Shown here piece after piece: positions 1 through 6,406 of a stretch of 8,466 bases of DNA (the stretch's first letter is position 1; every line of letters starts with the position of its first letter). Source of the stretch: Alistipes sp. (GTDB lineage Bacteria; Bacteroidota; Bacteroidia; Bacteroidales; Rikenellaceae); contig JAGBYV010000257.1 of assembly GCA_017628595.1 (NCBI GenBank), positions 1 to 8,466 on the forward strand, read 5' to 3'. The position numbers and the translations under genes were made by a program. Below the pieces are notes generated by a model. The model did no database searches. It was not told where the DNA came from and saw only the letters and a program-made list of their open reading frames with translations.

Positions 1-140
1 CAGGTGTATTCGTGTCGGGTATGCTGGGCGGTCTGGAGGTGCGCTGGGCGCATATGCTGGCCGTTGAGGCTGCGGCATTTGTCTGCACGCAGGCTGGTGC
101 AACACCCGAGTTGCCCGAGGATATCAAGGAGCGAGTATAG
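1..140 (+). CDS. PfkB-family carbohydrate kinase, C-terminal fragment (5' end outside window)
   Basis: Only the last 45 codons are present, read from position 3 to the TAG at 138-140. The tail contains the block AHMLAVEAAAFVCTQAGATP followed by ELPEDIK, which resembles the end of ribokinase/fructokinase (PfkB) proteins of Bacteroidales, where AH-LAV-x-CTQ-GA-P-LPE is typical. The family phosphorylates sugars in the cytoplasm with ATP. The catalytic GAGD motif should lie just upstream of the window edge, so neither activity nor substrate can be judged here. The deformylase start follows the stop by 2 nt (TAG-TA-ATG), so the two genes are probably co-transcribed. Fructokinase is the likeliest label, but another PfkB kinase is possible. 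Confidence 0.75.
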   Translation, partial: GVFVSGMLGGLEVRWAHMLAVEAAAFVCTQAGATPELPEDIKERV

Positions 141-142
141 TA

Positions 143-751
143 ATGAAACACTTTTTGCTGATGATAGCAGCCACTTTGGGTCTTGCCGCTTGCGGCGAGA
201 CCTTCACTGCGGCTGAGCGTGACGTGATTCACGCCGATGGCCAAGGCATAATGCGAGTGTTGAGTATCGACATTGAGGCCGACTCTCTGGCTCTGCGCGA
301 GGAGTCGCTCCCGGTCAGCGAGCAGATGCTTCGCTCTGAGGAGTATGCTCTTCTGCGTGAGCGTATGCTTCTGACGGTGCAGAATCCCGAGGCCGAGGGT
401 GTGGGTATTGCCGCACCGCAGGTGGGCGTGCGTCGCAATATCATTGCAGTGCAGCGTTTTGATAAAGAGGGCGAGCCTTTCGAATTTTATCTTAATCCCG
501 AAATAGTTGAACGTCTGGGCGAGAAGGCCGATGGCGGTGAAGGGTGTTTGTCAGTGCCCGAACTGTATGGCAATGTAAGCCGTTGGCAAGAGATAGTGCT
601 GCGCTATCGTGACGAGCAGTGGGTGGAGCACACCGAACGAATCGAGGGCTTCACGGCCGTCATTTTCCAGCACGAGGTGGATCACCTCTCGGGACGTCTT
701 TTCATAGATTATCTCTCGGCCGAGGGCTTTGAGGAGCCTATCGCAGAGTAA
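143..751 (+). CDS. def: Peptide deformylase with lipoprotein signal peptide
   Basis: Protein of 202 aa. All three peptide deformylase motifs are intact: motif I GVGIAAPQ (residues 86-93), motif II EGCLS (133-137, metal-ligand Cys135) and motif III HEVDH (177-181, metal ligands His177/His181 and catalytic Glu178). The family removes the formyl group from N-formyl-Met of new proteins, normally in the cytosol. Here the N-terminus is a type II signal peptide: MK, a hydrophobic stretch, then lipobox LAAC with Cys17, followed by Gly18. This predicts a lipidated protein outside the cytoplasm. The ATG at 143 follows AAGGAG (126-131) and sits 2 nt after the kinase stop. An in-frame ATG at 251 (Met37) would give about 166 aa with a usual cytosolic deformylase start, so a second soluble form is possible. 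The last 14 bp overlap the convergent anti-sigma gene. The enzyme class is clear; the localisation is inferred. Confidence 0.9.
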   Translation: MKHFLLMIAATLGLAACGETFTAAERDVIHADGQGIMRVLSIDIEADSLALREESLPVSEQMLRSEEYALLRERMLLTVQNPEAEGVGIAAPQVGVRRNIIAVQRFDKEGEPFEFYLNPEIVERLGEKADGGEGCLSVPELYGNVSRWQEIVLRYRDEQWVEHTERIEGFTAVIFQHEVDHLSGRLFIDYLSAEGFEEPIAE

Positions 752-2006
752 ATCGTAATCCTACACCAAGATTAAAATCCAGCGGACGCTCGTTGTAGAG
801 CGTCTCTATCGCTGTGCCGTTGTCGAAGTGGTAGCCAATGCTCGGCTCGGCATATAAGGCCACCCATCGTGATAGGTTATACTGCACACCTGCAGCGGCA
901 TTTACACTCCATTGCAGGGGTTTTACACTCACATCTGAGTGCAGGGTGTTTATATTCTCCCCATTAAGAAAATAGTTCGTTCGCATGGCTCCCGAAACGG
1001 TCTTTTCAGCCATAACTCCTGCCGATGCATATACCGTAAGGCGACGCGATAGATAGATGTTATACACTGCATTTACGGGTATGCCGATATAGTGCAGCGT
1101 GGTACGCTCGTCGTAGTAGTTGGCGCTATTGCCCAGCGAACTCTCTGACGATAGTTTGGTGTAAGTCACACCGCTCTCTATAGCCCAGCGATCCGAGAGG
1201 TTGTAGCGCAGTGTTACTCCCGCTCGCACGGGCAGACGGTGGTGACGCTCGGAGGAGATGGTGCGCTCCTGATCGTGGAGAAGCACGTCGGTAGCCTCCT
1301 CTTCCGCTATATCATCGTGTCGCACTCCATGGAGTGCCGAATTGACCGTAAAGACCTGCTGCGTGGAGTGATTGTTTTGTCCTAAGGTGATGCCTGCGGC
1401 GTGCAGACCCATTGCCAGACGACCAGCCTTGCCACGTGTTACGGCTGCAATGACTCTCTCCTGCGCAGGCTGCGTGGCTCGTTGTTGCGTGGTGCGAGGT
1501 TGTGCAGAGCGTTGTGTGGTGTTTTTGCGCATTTTGGTCGGCTCAGCGGGTGAAGCCTGCTCCTCTGCTTTTGACTCTATTGCCATCGTCTGGGAGTTTG
1601 GCTCGGGCGTAAGATCTATAGATGGTGTAAGTTGCTTTTGTGCAATGTGTTGCTTGGTGCGAAGTTGTGGCTGAGGAATCTTCTCTGCGGCTGCATCGGC
1701 AAGCAGGCTCTCTTGCTCCATAGCGGGTGCCGACAGCGGGAGGTATGAGTTCTCCGCAGCGGGCTCTGCATCGGCTACAGTATGGTCTGCAATAGGCACA
1801 GGAGTGATGAGCGTGAGGTAACCTGCGGCAATGGCTATAGCAAGCGCAGCCGCTATGGCAATACGACGTGGCCACAACCTTACGACGGGTGCGGCAGGAG
1901 CCTCTGCGGGCAGAGCACTCATTATATCGTCAAAGAGATGGTCGGGCGCCGGAGCCTCATACTGCTCCATACGGCGGCGAAGATCATCGTTCCATTTATT
2001 ACTCAT
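738..2006 (-). CDS. Dma-type dual membrane-spanning anti-sigma factor with C-terminal outer-membrane beta-barrel
   Basis: Protein of 422 aa with four parts. Residues 1-47 are a charged cytoplasmic head (MSNKWNDDLRRRMEQYEAP, then a DHLFDDIMSALP segment), the usual sigma-binding end in this family. Residues about 48-70 form one hydrophobic helix preceded by RLWPRR, giving an N-in topology. Residues about 71-190 are a Pro/Gln/Thr/Ala-rich linker. Residues about 191-422 show alternating beta strands with aromatic and Gly residues (for example RAGVTLRYNL, WAIESGVTYTKL, the final NLGVGLRFTLR), as in small Bacteroidota outer-membrane barrels. The start codon lies 1 nt after the sigma-factor stop (TAA-G-ATG), so translation is probably coupled. 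Architecture and partner match the Dma proteins of B. thetaiotaomicron, which span both membranes and restrain an ECF21 sigma factor that controls vesiculation. Function here is by analogy. The alternative label is a generic porin-family protein. Confidence 0.8.
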   Translation of the reverse strand: MSNKWNDDLRRRMEQYEAPAPDHLFDDIMSALPAEAPAAPVVRLWPRRIAIAAALAIAIAAGYLTLITPVPIADHTVADAEPAAENSYLPLSAPAMEQESLLADAAAEKIPQPQLRTKQHIAQKQLTPSIDLTPEPNSQTMAIESKAEEQASPAEPTKMRKNTTQRSAQPRTTQQRATQPAQERVIAAVTRGKAGRLAMGLHAAGITLGQNNHSTQQVFTVNSALHGVRHDDIAEEEATDVLLHDQERTISSERHHRLPVRAGVTLRYNLSDRWAIESGVTYTKLSSESSLGNSANYYDERTTLHYIGIPVNAVYNIYLSRRLTVYASAGVMAEKTVSGAMRTNYFLNGENINTLHSDVSVKPLQWSVNAAAGVQYNLSRWVALYAEPSIGYHFDNGTAIETLYNERPLDFNLGVGLRFTLR

Positions 2007-2007
2007 C

Positions 2008-2556
2008 TTATATCTGGTTTTGTTTTTTATACTCCTTGATTTTATGTGCCAGTAAGGCCTTTGCTCGGTGCAGCTGCGAGGCCGATGTGCTCTCGCTGAT
2101 GCCTAACCGTTGTGCTATCTCGCGATGACTCTGCTCCTCAAATACGTAGAGGTTGAAGATGGTTCTATAACCTGGCGGCAGTTCGCGGATAAAACGGTGA
2201 ATTACCTCTATTGCCACATCCTCCACCTCGGGCTCTGTATCCTCGGCAAGATCCTCATATTGTGTGAATGGCGAAGTTTTTGCCCCTTGCCGCAGGTGGT
2301 CCAGAGCTACATTCACCACAATTCGTGTGAGCCAGGCTCGGAGCGAACCCACTCCACGATGTTCAAAGCGCCCGATGGAGGTGTATATCTTAACAAAACT
2401 CTCCTGCAACACGTCGCGTAGCTCGTCATCATCCACATAACGAGCCGCTACGCCCGTCAGGTAACGAATGTGACGGTCGTAGAGTTCTCGCATAGCGGTG
2501 CGGTTGCCCTCTTTTACGAGGTGCACCAGATCGGTCTCTGCAACGTGCTGGATCAT
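2008..2556 (-). CDS. ECF (sigma-70 family) RNA polymerase sigma factor, probably ECF21/Das-like
   Basis: Protein of 182 aa, normal for an ECF sigma factor. Region 2 spans about residues 21-90, with the region 2.2-type core DDDELRDVLQESFVKIY (42-58) and the following WLTRIVVNVALDHLR (75-89). An acidic linker (101-115) leads to region 4 (about 116-175), with LPPGYRTIFNLYVFEEQSHR and a helix-turn-helix SHREIAQRLGISESTSASQL (143-162). It should direct RNA polymerase to a small envelope regulon. The anti-sigma protein is encoded 1 nt downstream, and a NigD-like lipoprotein gene lies 39 nt upstream on the same strand. That gap has little room for a promoter and holds a GC-rich hairpin. The ECF21 assignment rests on the partner architecture, not on a profile search. 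Confidence 0.9.
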   Translation of the reverse strand: MIQHVAETDLVHLVKEGNRTAMRELYDRHIRYLTGVAARYVDDDELRDVLQESFVKIYTSIGRFEHRGVGSLRAWLTRIVVNVALDHLRQGAKTSPFTQYEDLAEDTEPEVEDVAIEVIHRFIRELPPGYRTIFNLYVFEEQSHREIAQRLGISESTSASQLHRAKALLAHKIKEYKKQNQI

Positions 2557-2563
2557 AGTGTGT

Positions 2564-2588
2564 GCGCCAACCCCGTCGGGATTGGCGC
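2564..2588 (-). promoter_or_regulatory. GC-rich hairpin in the leader of the sigma-factor gene
   Basis: On the minus strand GCGCCAA and TTGGCGC form a 7-bp stem. A C/A mismatch and three more pairs (CCC/GGG) follow, with a 3-nt loop. The hairpin starts 7 nt after the NigD-like gene stop and ends 7 nt before the sigma-factor ATG. There is no U-run after it, so it is not a classic intrinsic terminator. It could limit ribosome access to the sigma start, act as a partial terminator or protect an mRNA end. The role is inferred; the structure is directly readable. Confidence 0.5.
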
Positions 2589-2595
2589 TATGAGT

Positions 2596-3336
2596 TTATT
2601 GAAGTTTGAGCGTGGGGCGAACGGCAGTCTGTGTGCCTGACTGGGGACTATCCTTGCGTGAGCAGTAGTCGAACTCGTGCTCCTTCACACCAGAGAATGA
2701 CTCCCAGCGGAGTTTGAGTTTTACTATCTGACCCTCGGTGTCGGGCAGTGAGTTGAGACGGAATGCCACCAGACCGTCGAACATTCTGTCGCCATAGTTG
2801 TCGCCCTCGGCATCGTGGTAGAATGTCACCTCGTAGGGATTCTCGGGGTTCTCGGCAACGAGGTTCACACGGTGCTTGCGTCCCGTATTGCTCGATATGG
2901 TGCGGAAGCGAAGTGTCAGGTAGCCATCTTCTACAATTGTCACCCAGTCATCGACAATCTCCACGGGGTCGTTGCCATAATCCTCCGTATTTTCGGCTGT
3001 GCGCACGATGGTGGGCTTTGTCAGGATGTCGTCCATCCATGTTACGCGTACGGCCTTGTCGTAGGGCGCGGGATTCTCGCTCACCTCGGCAAACGATACC
3101 AGTGCACGCACCTCCTCCTCGCCATAGGGTGAACCCTTCATATTTACGGGCTTGAGGGTGGTGCGCTCGTCGAGTTGCATATAGAATGAGTTGGCATCGA
3201 CGGGCTTGATCGTTACGAGTGCATCGGGGTTGAGTGCGCCGTCGTTGTACTCATTGTCGTTTACGTTGCACGAAGAGAGTGTGGCTGTAGCCACAATGGC
3301 CAAAGCGGCCAGAAGTGAAAATTTGATACGCTTCAT
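2596..3336 (-). CDS. NigD-like lipoprotein
   Basis: Protein of 246 aa. The N-terminus is a lipoprotein signal: MKRIK, a hydrophobic stretch, then TLSSC with Cys23. The mature start CNVNDNE has acidic residues soon after the Cys, somewhat like the acidic surface-export signals of Bacteroidota lipoproteins. The C-terminal half (about 125-225) carries the pattern I recall for NigD-like proteins: DDWVTIVEDGYLTLRFRT, HRVNLV, NPYEVTFYHDAEGD, FDGLVAFRLNSLPD and LKLRWESFSGVKEHEFDYC. NigD was named from a nim-associated Bacteroides operon; its biochemical role is unknown. It is predicted to sit in the outer membrane. It is the first gene of the minus-strand cassette and is probably co-transcribed with the sigma and anti-sigma genes. 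No good Bacteroidota -7 element was found upstream on the minus strand, which would fit dependence on the neighbouring ECF factor, but that is inference. Confidence 0.75.
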   Translation of the reverse strand: MKRIKFSLLAALAIVATATLSSCNVNDNEYNDGALNPDALVTIKPVDANSFYMQLDERTTLKPVNMKGSPYGEEEVRALVSFAEVSENPAPYDKAVRVTWMDDILTKPTIVRTAENTEDYGNDPVEIVDDWVTIVEDGYLTLRFRTISSNTGRKHRVNLVAENPENPYEVTFYHDAEGDNYGDRMFDGLVAFRLNSLPDTEGQIVKLKLRWESFSGVKEHEFDYCSRKDSPQSGTQTAVRPTLKLQ

Positions 3337-3354
3337 AAATCTATTTTATTTTTG
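3322..3354 (+). promoter_or_regulatory. Candidate distal promoter for lnt-folC
   Basis: TTTG at 3322-3325 and TATTTTTG at 3347-3354 (then T) match the Bacteroidota -33 TTTG and -7 TAnnTTTG(C/T) elements with 21 nt between them. It lies over the 5' end of the divergent lipoprotein gene, about 120 nt upstream of the lnt ATG. The AT-rich context makes a chance match possible. Confidence 0.3.
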
Positions 3355-3447
3355 TTTTGTCTGTTTTTTACGCTCCATCCTGGTGCGTCCATTCATTAAA
3401 CGCGCTAATTGCAAAATCTTGCATCGCAATATAAAATTTTTTTGTGC

Positions 3448-3455
3448 TATATTTG
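3448..3455 (+). promoter_or_regulatory. Candidate proximal -7 promoter element for lnt-folC
   Basis: TATATTTG followed by C is an exact match to the Bacteroidota -7 consensus TAnnTTTG(C/T), 17 nt upstream of the chosen lnt start. No TTTG is seen at the expected -33 distance. The leader would be only about 10 nt. This site lies inside the longer open frame upstream of lnt and supports starting lnt at 3473. Confidence 0.45.
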
Positions 3456-3472
3456 CAATAAATATAAGATTT

Positions 3473-5020
3473 ATGCGACAAAAACTCTTGTGCGTACTCC
3501 TTTCGGTGGCTCTGCTCTCCTTTGGCTGGGTAGGCGGAAGCGGCCTCACGCTGCTTGTGGCGCTTGTTCCACTATTATATATAAGTGACTCGTTAGGCTC
3601 TTCTGCGCGCGATTGGTGGCGCATGGCAGGGTGGGCATCCCTTACATTCGTTATGTGGAATGCCGCGACGGTGTGGTGGATATGGATAGCGACGCCCGCA
3701 GGTCCCCTGGCTGCAACATTCTTCTCAACGTGGTGGAACATGGTAGCCTTTATGCTCTTCCACTACGTTAGCAAACGTGCCCCGCGAAGCATCGCCTTCA
3801 CGGTGCTGGTGGCCGCATGGGTAGCCACCGAGTACCTCTATACCTACACCGAGGTCATCTCGTTCCCGTGGCTCACGCTGGGTAATGGGTTCTCGGGTGA
3901 TGTGTGGGCTGTGCAGTGGTATGAATACACCGGCGTGATGGGCGGTACTGCGTGGGTATTGATCTGTAATATACTTTTTTACGAGGCCTGGAAACTGCGC
4001 TCGCGCACTTCATATATAAAGGCTGCCGTGGCTGCTGCTCTGCCTCTTGCGCTCTCGCTGGTGATATACCTTACCTATGAGCCGCAGACCGAGCGCGTGA
4101 AGGTGTCGGTGCTTCAGCCCAATGTCGATTGCTATGAGGAGAAGTTTAATAATACACCCCGCAAGCAGATAGATAATCTCCTTGATCTGATCTCACAGTC
4201 ACCGGCCGACTCAAAACTGCTTGTTATGCCCGAGACGGCTCTGCCTGTAACCATTGATGAGGGCGACCCCATAGCAATGAATGCTGGTGTCGGTATGCTT
4301 CGCAATGAGTTGCAGCGCCGCCATGCCGATGCTATGGCTACGATTGGCGCCACGACGGTAAAGTATTACGACTCTACGGTGCCTCCCACGCCCACAGCAC
4401 GTCAGGGCATGGGTGCATATTACGATGTCTATAACTCCTCTATTGCCATCGGTAGCGACCGTGGCGATCTGCACCATAAGATGCGCCTTGTGATCGGCGT
4501 TGAGGCTATGCCTCTGTTTGTCAATTCGTTCATCGATCTGGGCGGTATGACAGGGCAACTGGGACGCAACGACCATGCTACCGTGTTTGAGCGCGACGGC
4601 CTGAAGGTAGGCCCAGCCATCTGCTACGAAGGCCTTTATGGTGAGTGGTTTGCACGCTTTGTGCGCGAGGGTGCGGAGATTATGCTCCTGATGTCAAACG
4701 ATGGCTGGTGGGGCGATACGCACGGGCATCGTCGTCTGTTCGACTTCTGCCGTCTGCGAGCTATCGAGACACGCCGAGCCGTGGCGCGCAGTGCCAATAC
4801 GGGTATCTCGGGATTTATCACTTCGCGCGGCGATGTGGAGCAGCGCCTGGAGTGGGATGAGCGAGGAGTGCTCACGCAGGATGTCGAGCGCTCAACCCGA
4901 CAGACAATATATGTCACTTATGGCGACTGGGTAGGACGCCTGGCATTGCTGCTGACCTTCCTTGCGGTGATGTACTTTATCGCCTATCGGGTAAGAAAAA
5001 GAAACCACTTGGTTGATTGA
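3473..5020 (+). CDS. lnt: Apolipoprotein N-acyltransferase
   Basis: Protein of 515 aa, the usual Lnt length (about 510). Lnt adds the third acyl chain to the N-terminal Cys of lipoproteins at the periplasmic face of the inner membrane. The N-terminal 200 residues are a series of hydrophobic helices. A nitrilase-like domain follows from about 208 (VKVSVLQPNVDCYEEKF). The catalytic triad can be placed: Glu254 (MPETALP), Lys336 (HHKMRLV) and Cys384 (AICYEG), followed by SNDGWWGDT (408-416) and RAIETRRAVARSANTG. A last helix lies at about 488-505. The frame stays open back to 3191, but that part overlaps the divergent lipoprotein gene, and the ATG at 3473 gives a normal Lnt N-terminus just after a -7 element. 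folC follows 1 nt after the stop. Confidence 0.95.
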   Translation: MRQKLLCVLLSVALLSFGWVGGSGLTLLVALVPLLYISDSLGSSARDWWRMAGWASLTFVMWNAATVWWIWIATPAGPLAATFFSTWWNMVAFMLFHYVSKRAPRSIAFTVLVAAWVATEYLYTYTEVISFPWLTLGNGFSGDVWAVQWYEYTGVMGGTAWVLICNILFYEAWKLRSRTSYIKAAVAAALPLALSLVIYLTYEPQTERVKVSVLQPNVDCYEEKFNNTPRKQIDNLLDLISQSPADSKLLVMPETALPVTIDEGDPIAMNAGVGMLRNELQRRHADAMATIGATTVKYYDSTVPPTPTARQGMGAYYDVYNSSIAIGSDRGDLHHKMRLVIGVEAMPLFVNSFIDLGGMTGQLGRNDHATVFERDGLKVGPAICYEGLYGEWFARFVREGAEIMLLMSNDGWWGDTHGHRRLFDFCRLRAIETRRAVARSANTGISGFITSRGDVEQRLEWDERGVLTQDVERSTRQTIYVTYGDWVGRLALLLTFLAVMYFIAYRVRKRNHLVD

Positions 5021-5021
5021 T

Positions 5022-6317
5022 ATGAATTACAGGGAAACAGTTGAATATCTCTTCGCTACAACACCTTCGTTTCAGGTGGTCGGAGCGGATGCATATAAGC
5101 CGGGCCTGGAGCGCGTGGCTGAGTTTTGTCGTGCGCTGGGCAATCCGCAGAATAATTTTCTCTCCATCCATGTCGCCGGCACCAACGGCAAGGGCTCAAC
5201 ATCACATATGCTGGCCTCGATTCTTCAGCATGCAGGCTATCGTGTGGGATTGTTCACTTCGCCGCACCTGAAGGATTTTCGCGAGCGTATGCGTGTCGAT
5301 GGCCAGATGATCTCGGAGCAGCGCGTAGTGGAGTTTGTGGCTCACCATCGCGAGCGTATGCGCTCGCTCGACCTCTCGTTCTTTGAGATGACTACGGCCA
5401 TGGCCTTCGACTTCTTCTCGGATAGCGATGTCGAGGTGGCCGTCATCGAAACCGGCCTCGGAGGTCGCCTTGATGCTACCAATATCATCCACCCCGTACT
5501 CAGCATCGTAACCAATATCGGCATGGACCACACCGATCTGCTGGGTGATACGTTGCCCGCCATAGCGCGCGAAAAGGCTGGTATCATCAAGCGAGGTGTG
5601 CCCGTTGTGCTGGGCGAGTCGTCGGAGGAGTATGATGCGGTCTTTGAGAATCGTGCAGCCGAACTCTCTTCGCGAGTGATCTATGCTCAGCGGGATATTC
5701 AGCTGCTCGGACAGGAGGATGCAGAGCGTGGTCAGCGGTTTGAGATTCGCCGTTGTCGCGACGGTCATCTCTTCTCTGTGGATGTTGATCTAAAGGGTGA
5801 TTATCAGCGACATAATGTGCTTACCGTTGCCTCGGCAGCCGACTATCTGGATTGTCATACACCCATCACCATCAGTCGCCGTGCATTCCTCGATGGCATG
5901 GCTACGGCAGCCGCTACAACCTCTCTGGCAGGTCGCTGGCAGCGACTTGGCGAGAAGCCTCTTATTGTCTGCGATACGGGACACAACGCCCATGGATTCA
6001 AGTATGTGGCAGCACAGCTTGCTGGGCTATTGGAACATCATCCGGCCCTCTATTGCGTGATTGGCTTTGCCCGCGATAAGGAGATTGACAAGGTGCTGCA
6101 GATGTTACCTAAAGGTGCTCACTATATCTTCACGCAGGCTGCTACGCCGCGTGCTTTGCCCTCAGGTGAACTGGCCGACAAGGCTGCGCGAGTGGGGCTT
6201 AGCGGTGAGGTGCAGTCCTCAGTTGCCGAGGCTATGGCCAGGGCTCGGGTGCTGGCACGTGAGGATGATGCGATATTTGTCGGCGGCAGTAACTATGTCG
6301 TGGCAGAGATTCTATAA
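5022..6317 (+). CDS. folC: Bifunctional dihydrofolate synthase/folylpolyglutamate synthase
   Basis: Protein of 431 aa from the ATG at 5022. It joins L-glutamate to dihydropteroate and extends the glutamate tail of folates in the cytosol, using ATP. Mur-ligase-type features appear in order: P-loop GTNGKGS (53-59), FTSPHL (78-83), ETGLGGRLDATN (143-154), NIGMDHTDLLG (165-175), REKAG with the probable carbamylated Lys185, GRWQ (304-307) and DTGHN (318-322) at the start of the C-terminal domain. A TTG in frame at 5013 would overlap lnt by 8 nt; the ATG 1 nt after the lnt stop is preferred. It is probably co-transcribed with and translationally coupled to lnt, and the transcript ends at the palindrome 9 nt or so downstream. 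Confidence 0.95.
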   Translation: MNYRETVEYLFATTPSFQVVGADAYKPGLERVAEFCRALGNPQNNFLSIHVAGTNGKGSTSHMLASILQHAGYRVGLFTSPHLKDFRERMRVDGQMISEQRVVEFVAHHRERMRSLDLSFFEMTTAMAFDFFSDSDVEVAVIETGLGGRLDATNIIHPVLSIVTNIGMDHTDLLGDTLPAIAREKAGIIKRGVPVVLGESSEEYDAVFENRAAELSSRVIYAQRDIQLLGQEDAERGQRFEIRRCRDGHLFSVDVDLKGDYQRHNVLTVASAADYLDCHTPITISRRAFLDGMATAAATTSLAGRWQRLGEKPLIVCDTGHNAHGFKYVAAQLAGLLEHHPALYCVIGFARDKEIDKVLQMLPKGAHYIFTQAATPRALPSGELADKAARVGLSGEVQSSVAEAMARARVLAREDDAIFVGGSNYVVAEIL

Positions 6318-6321
6318 GGAC

Positions 6322-6353
6322 AAAAAAAGAGGCTGTTGCGCAACAGCCTCTTT
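6322..6353. terminator. Bidirectional intrinsic terminator between folC and the DUF3467 gene
   Basis: Positions 6326-6353 form a perfect palindrome, AAAGAGGCTGTTGC followed by its exact reverse complement, so a hairpin of about 12 bp with a GCGC loop. The A-run at 6322-6328 gives a 7-U tail to minus-strand RNA, and CTCTTT plus T-rich sequence follows on the plus strand. It lies between convergent genes and can stop transcription from both sides. Confidence 0.9.
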
Positions 6354-6406
6354 CGTTATTCACAACATCAAAACTGAATTCCTATTCTTGTCGCCATCAG
6401 GCGTGA

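Noticed and set aside
2564..2588. Reading the sigma-leader hairpin as an intrinsic terminator
   Set aside because: No U-run follows the stem on either strand, so a classic terminator is not supported.
3409..3428. TTGCA repeated at 3409 and 3419, with a similar TCGCA at 3424, upstream of lnt
   Set aside because: The units are only five bases long and the region is AT-rich; this is too weak to call a binding site.
3191..3472. Upstream in-frame extension of lnt by 94 codons
   Set aside because: It overlaps the divergent lipoprotein gene, contains a promoter-like element at 3448-3455 and does not look like the start of Lnt.
5013..5021. TTG start for folC three codons upstream of the ATG
   Set aside because: It would overlap the end of lnt; the ATG at 5022 is a standard start 1 nt after the lnt stop.
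5202..5768. 188-codon open frame on the minus strand opposite folC
   Set aside because: It is a shadow of the folC coding frame; the motifs belong to the plus strand.
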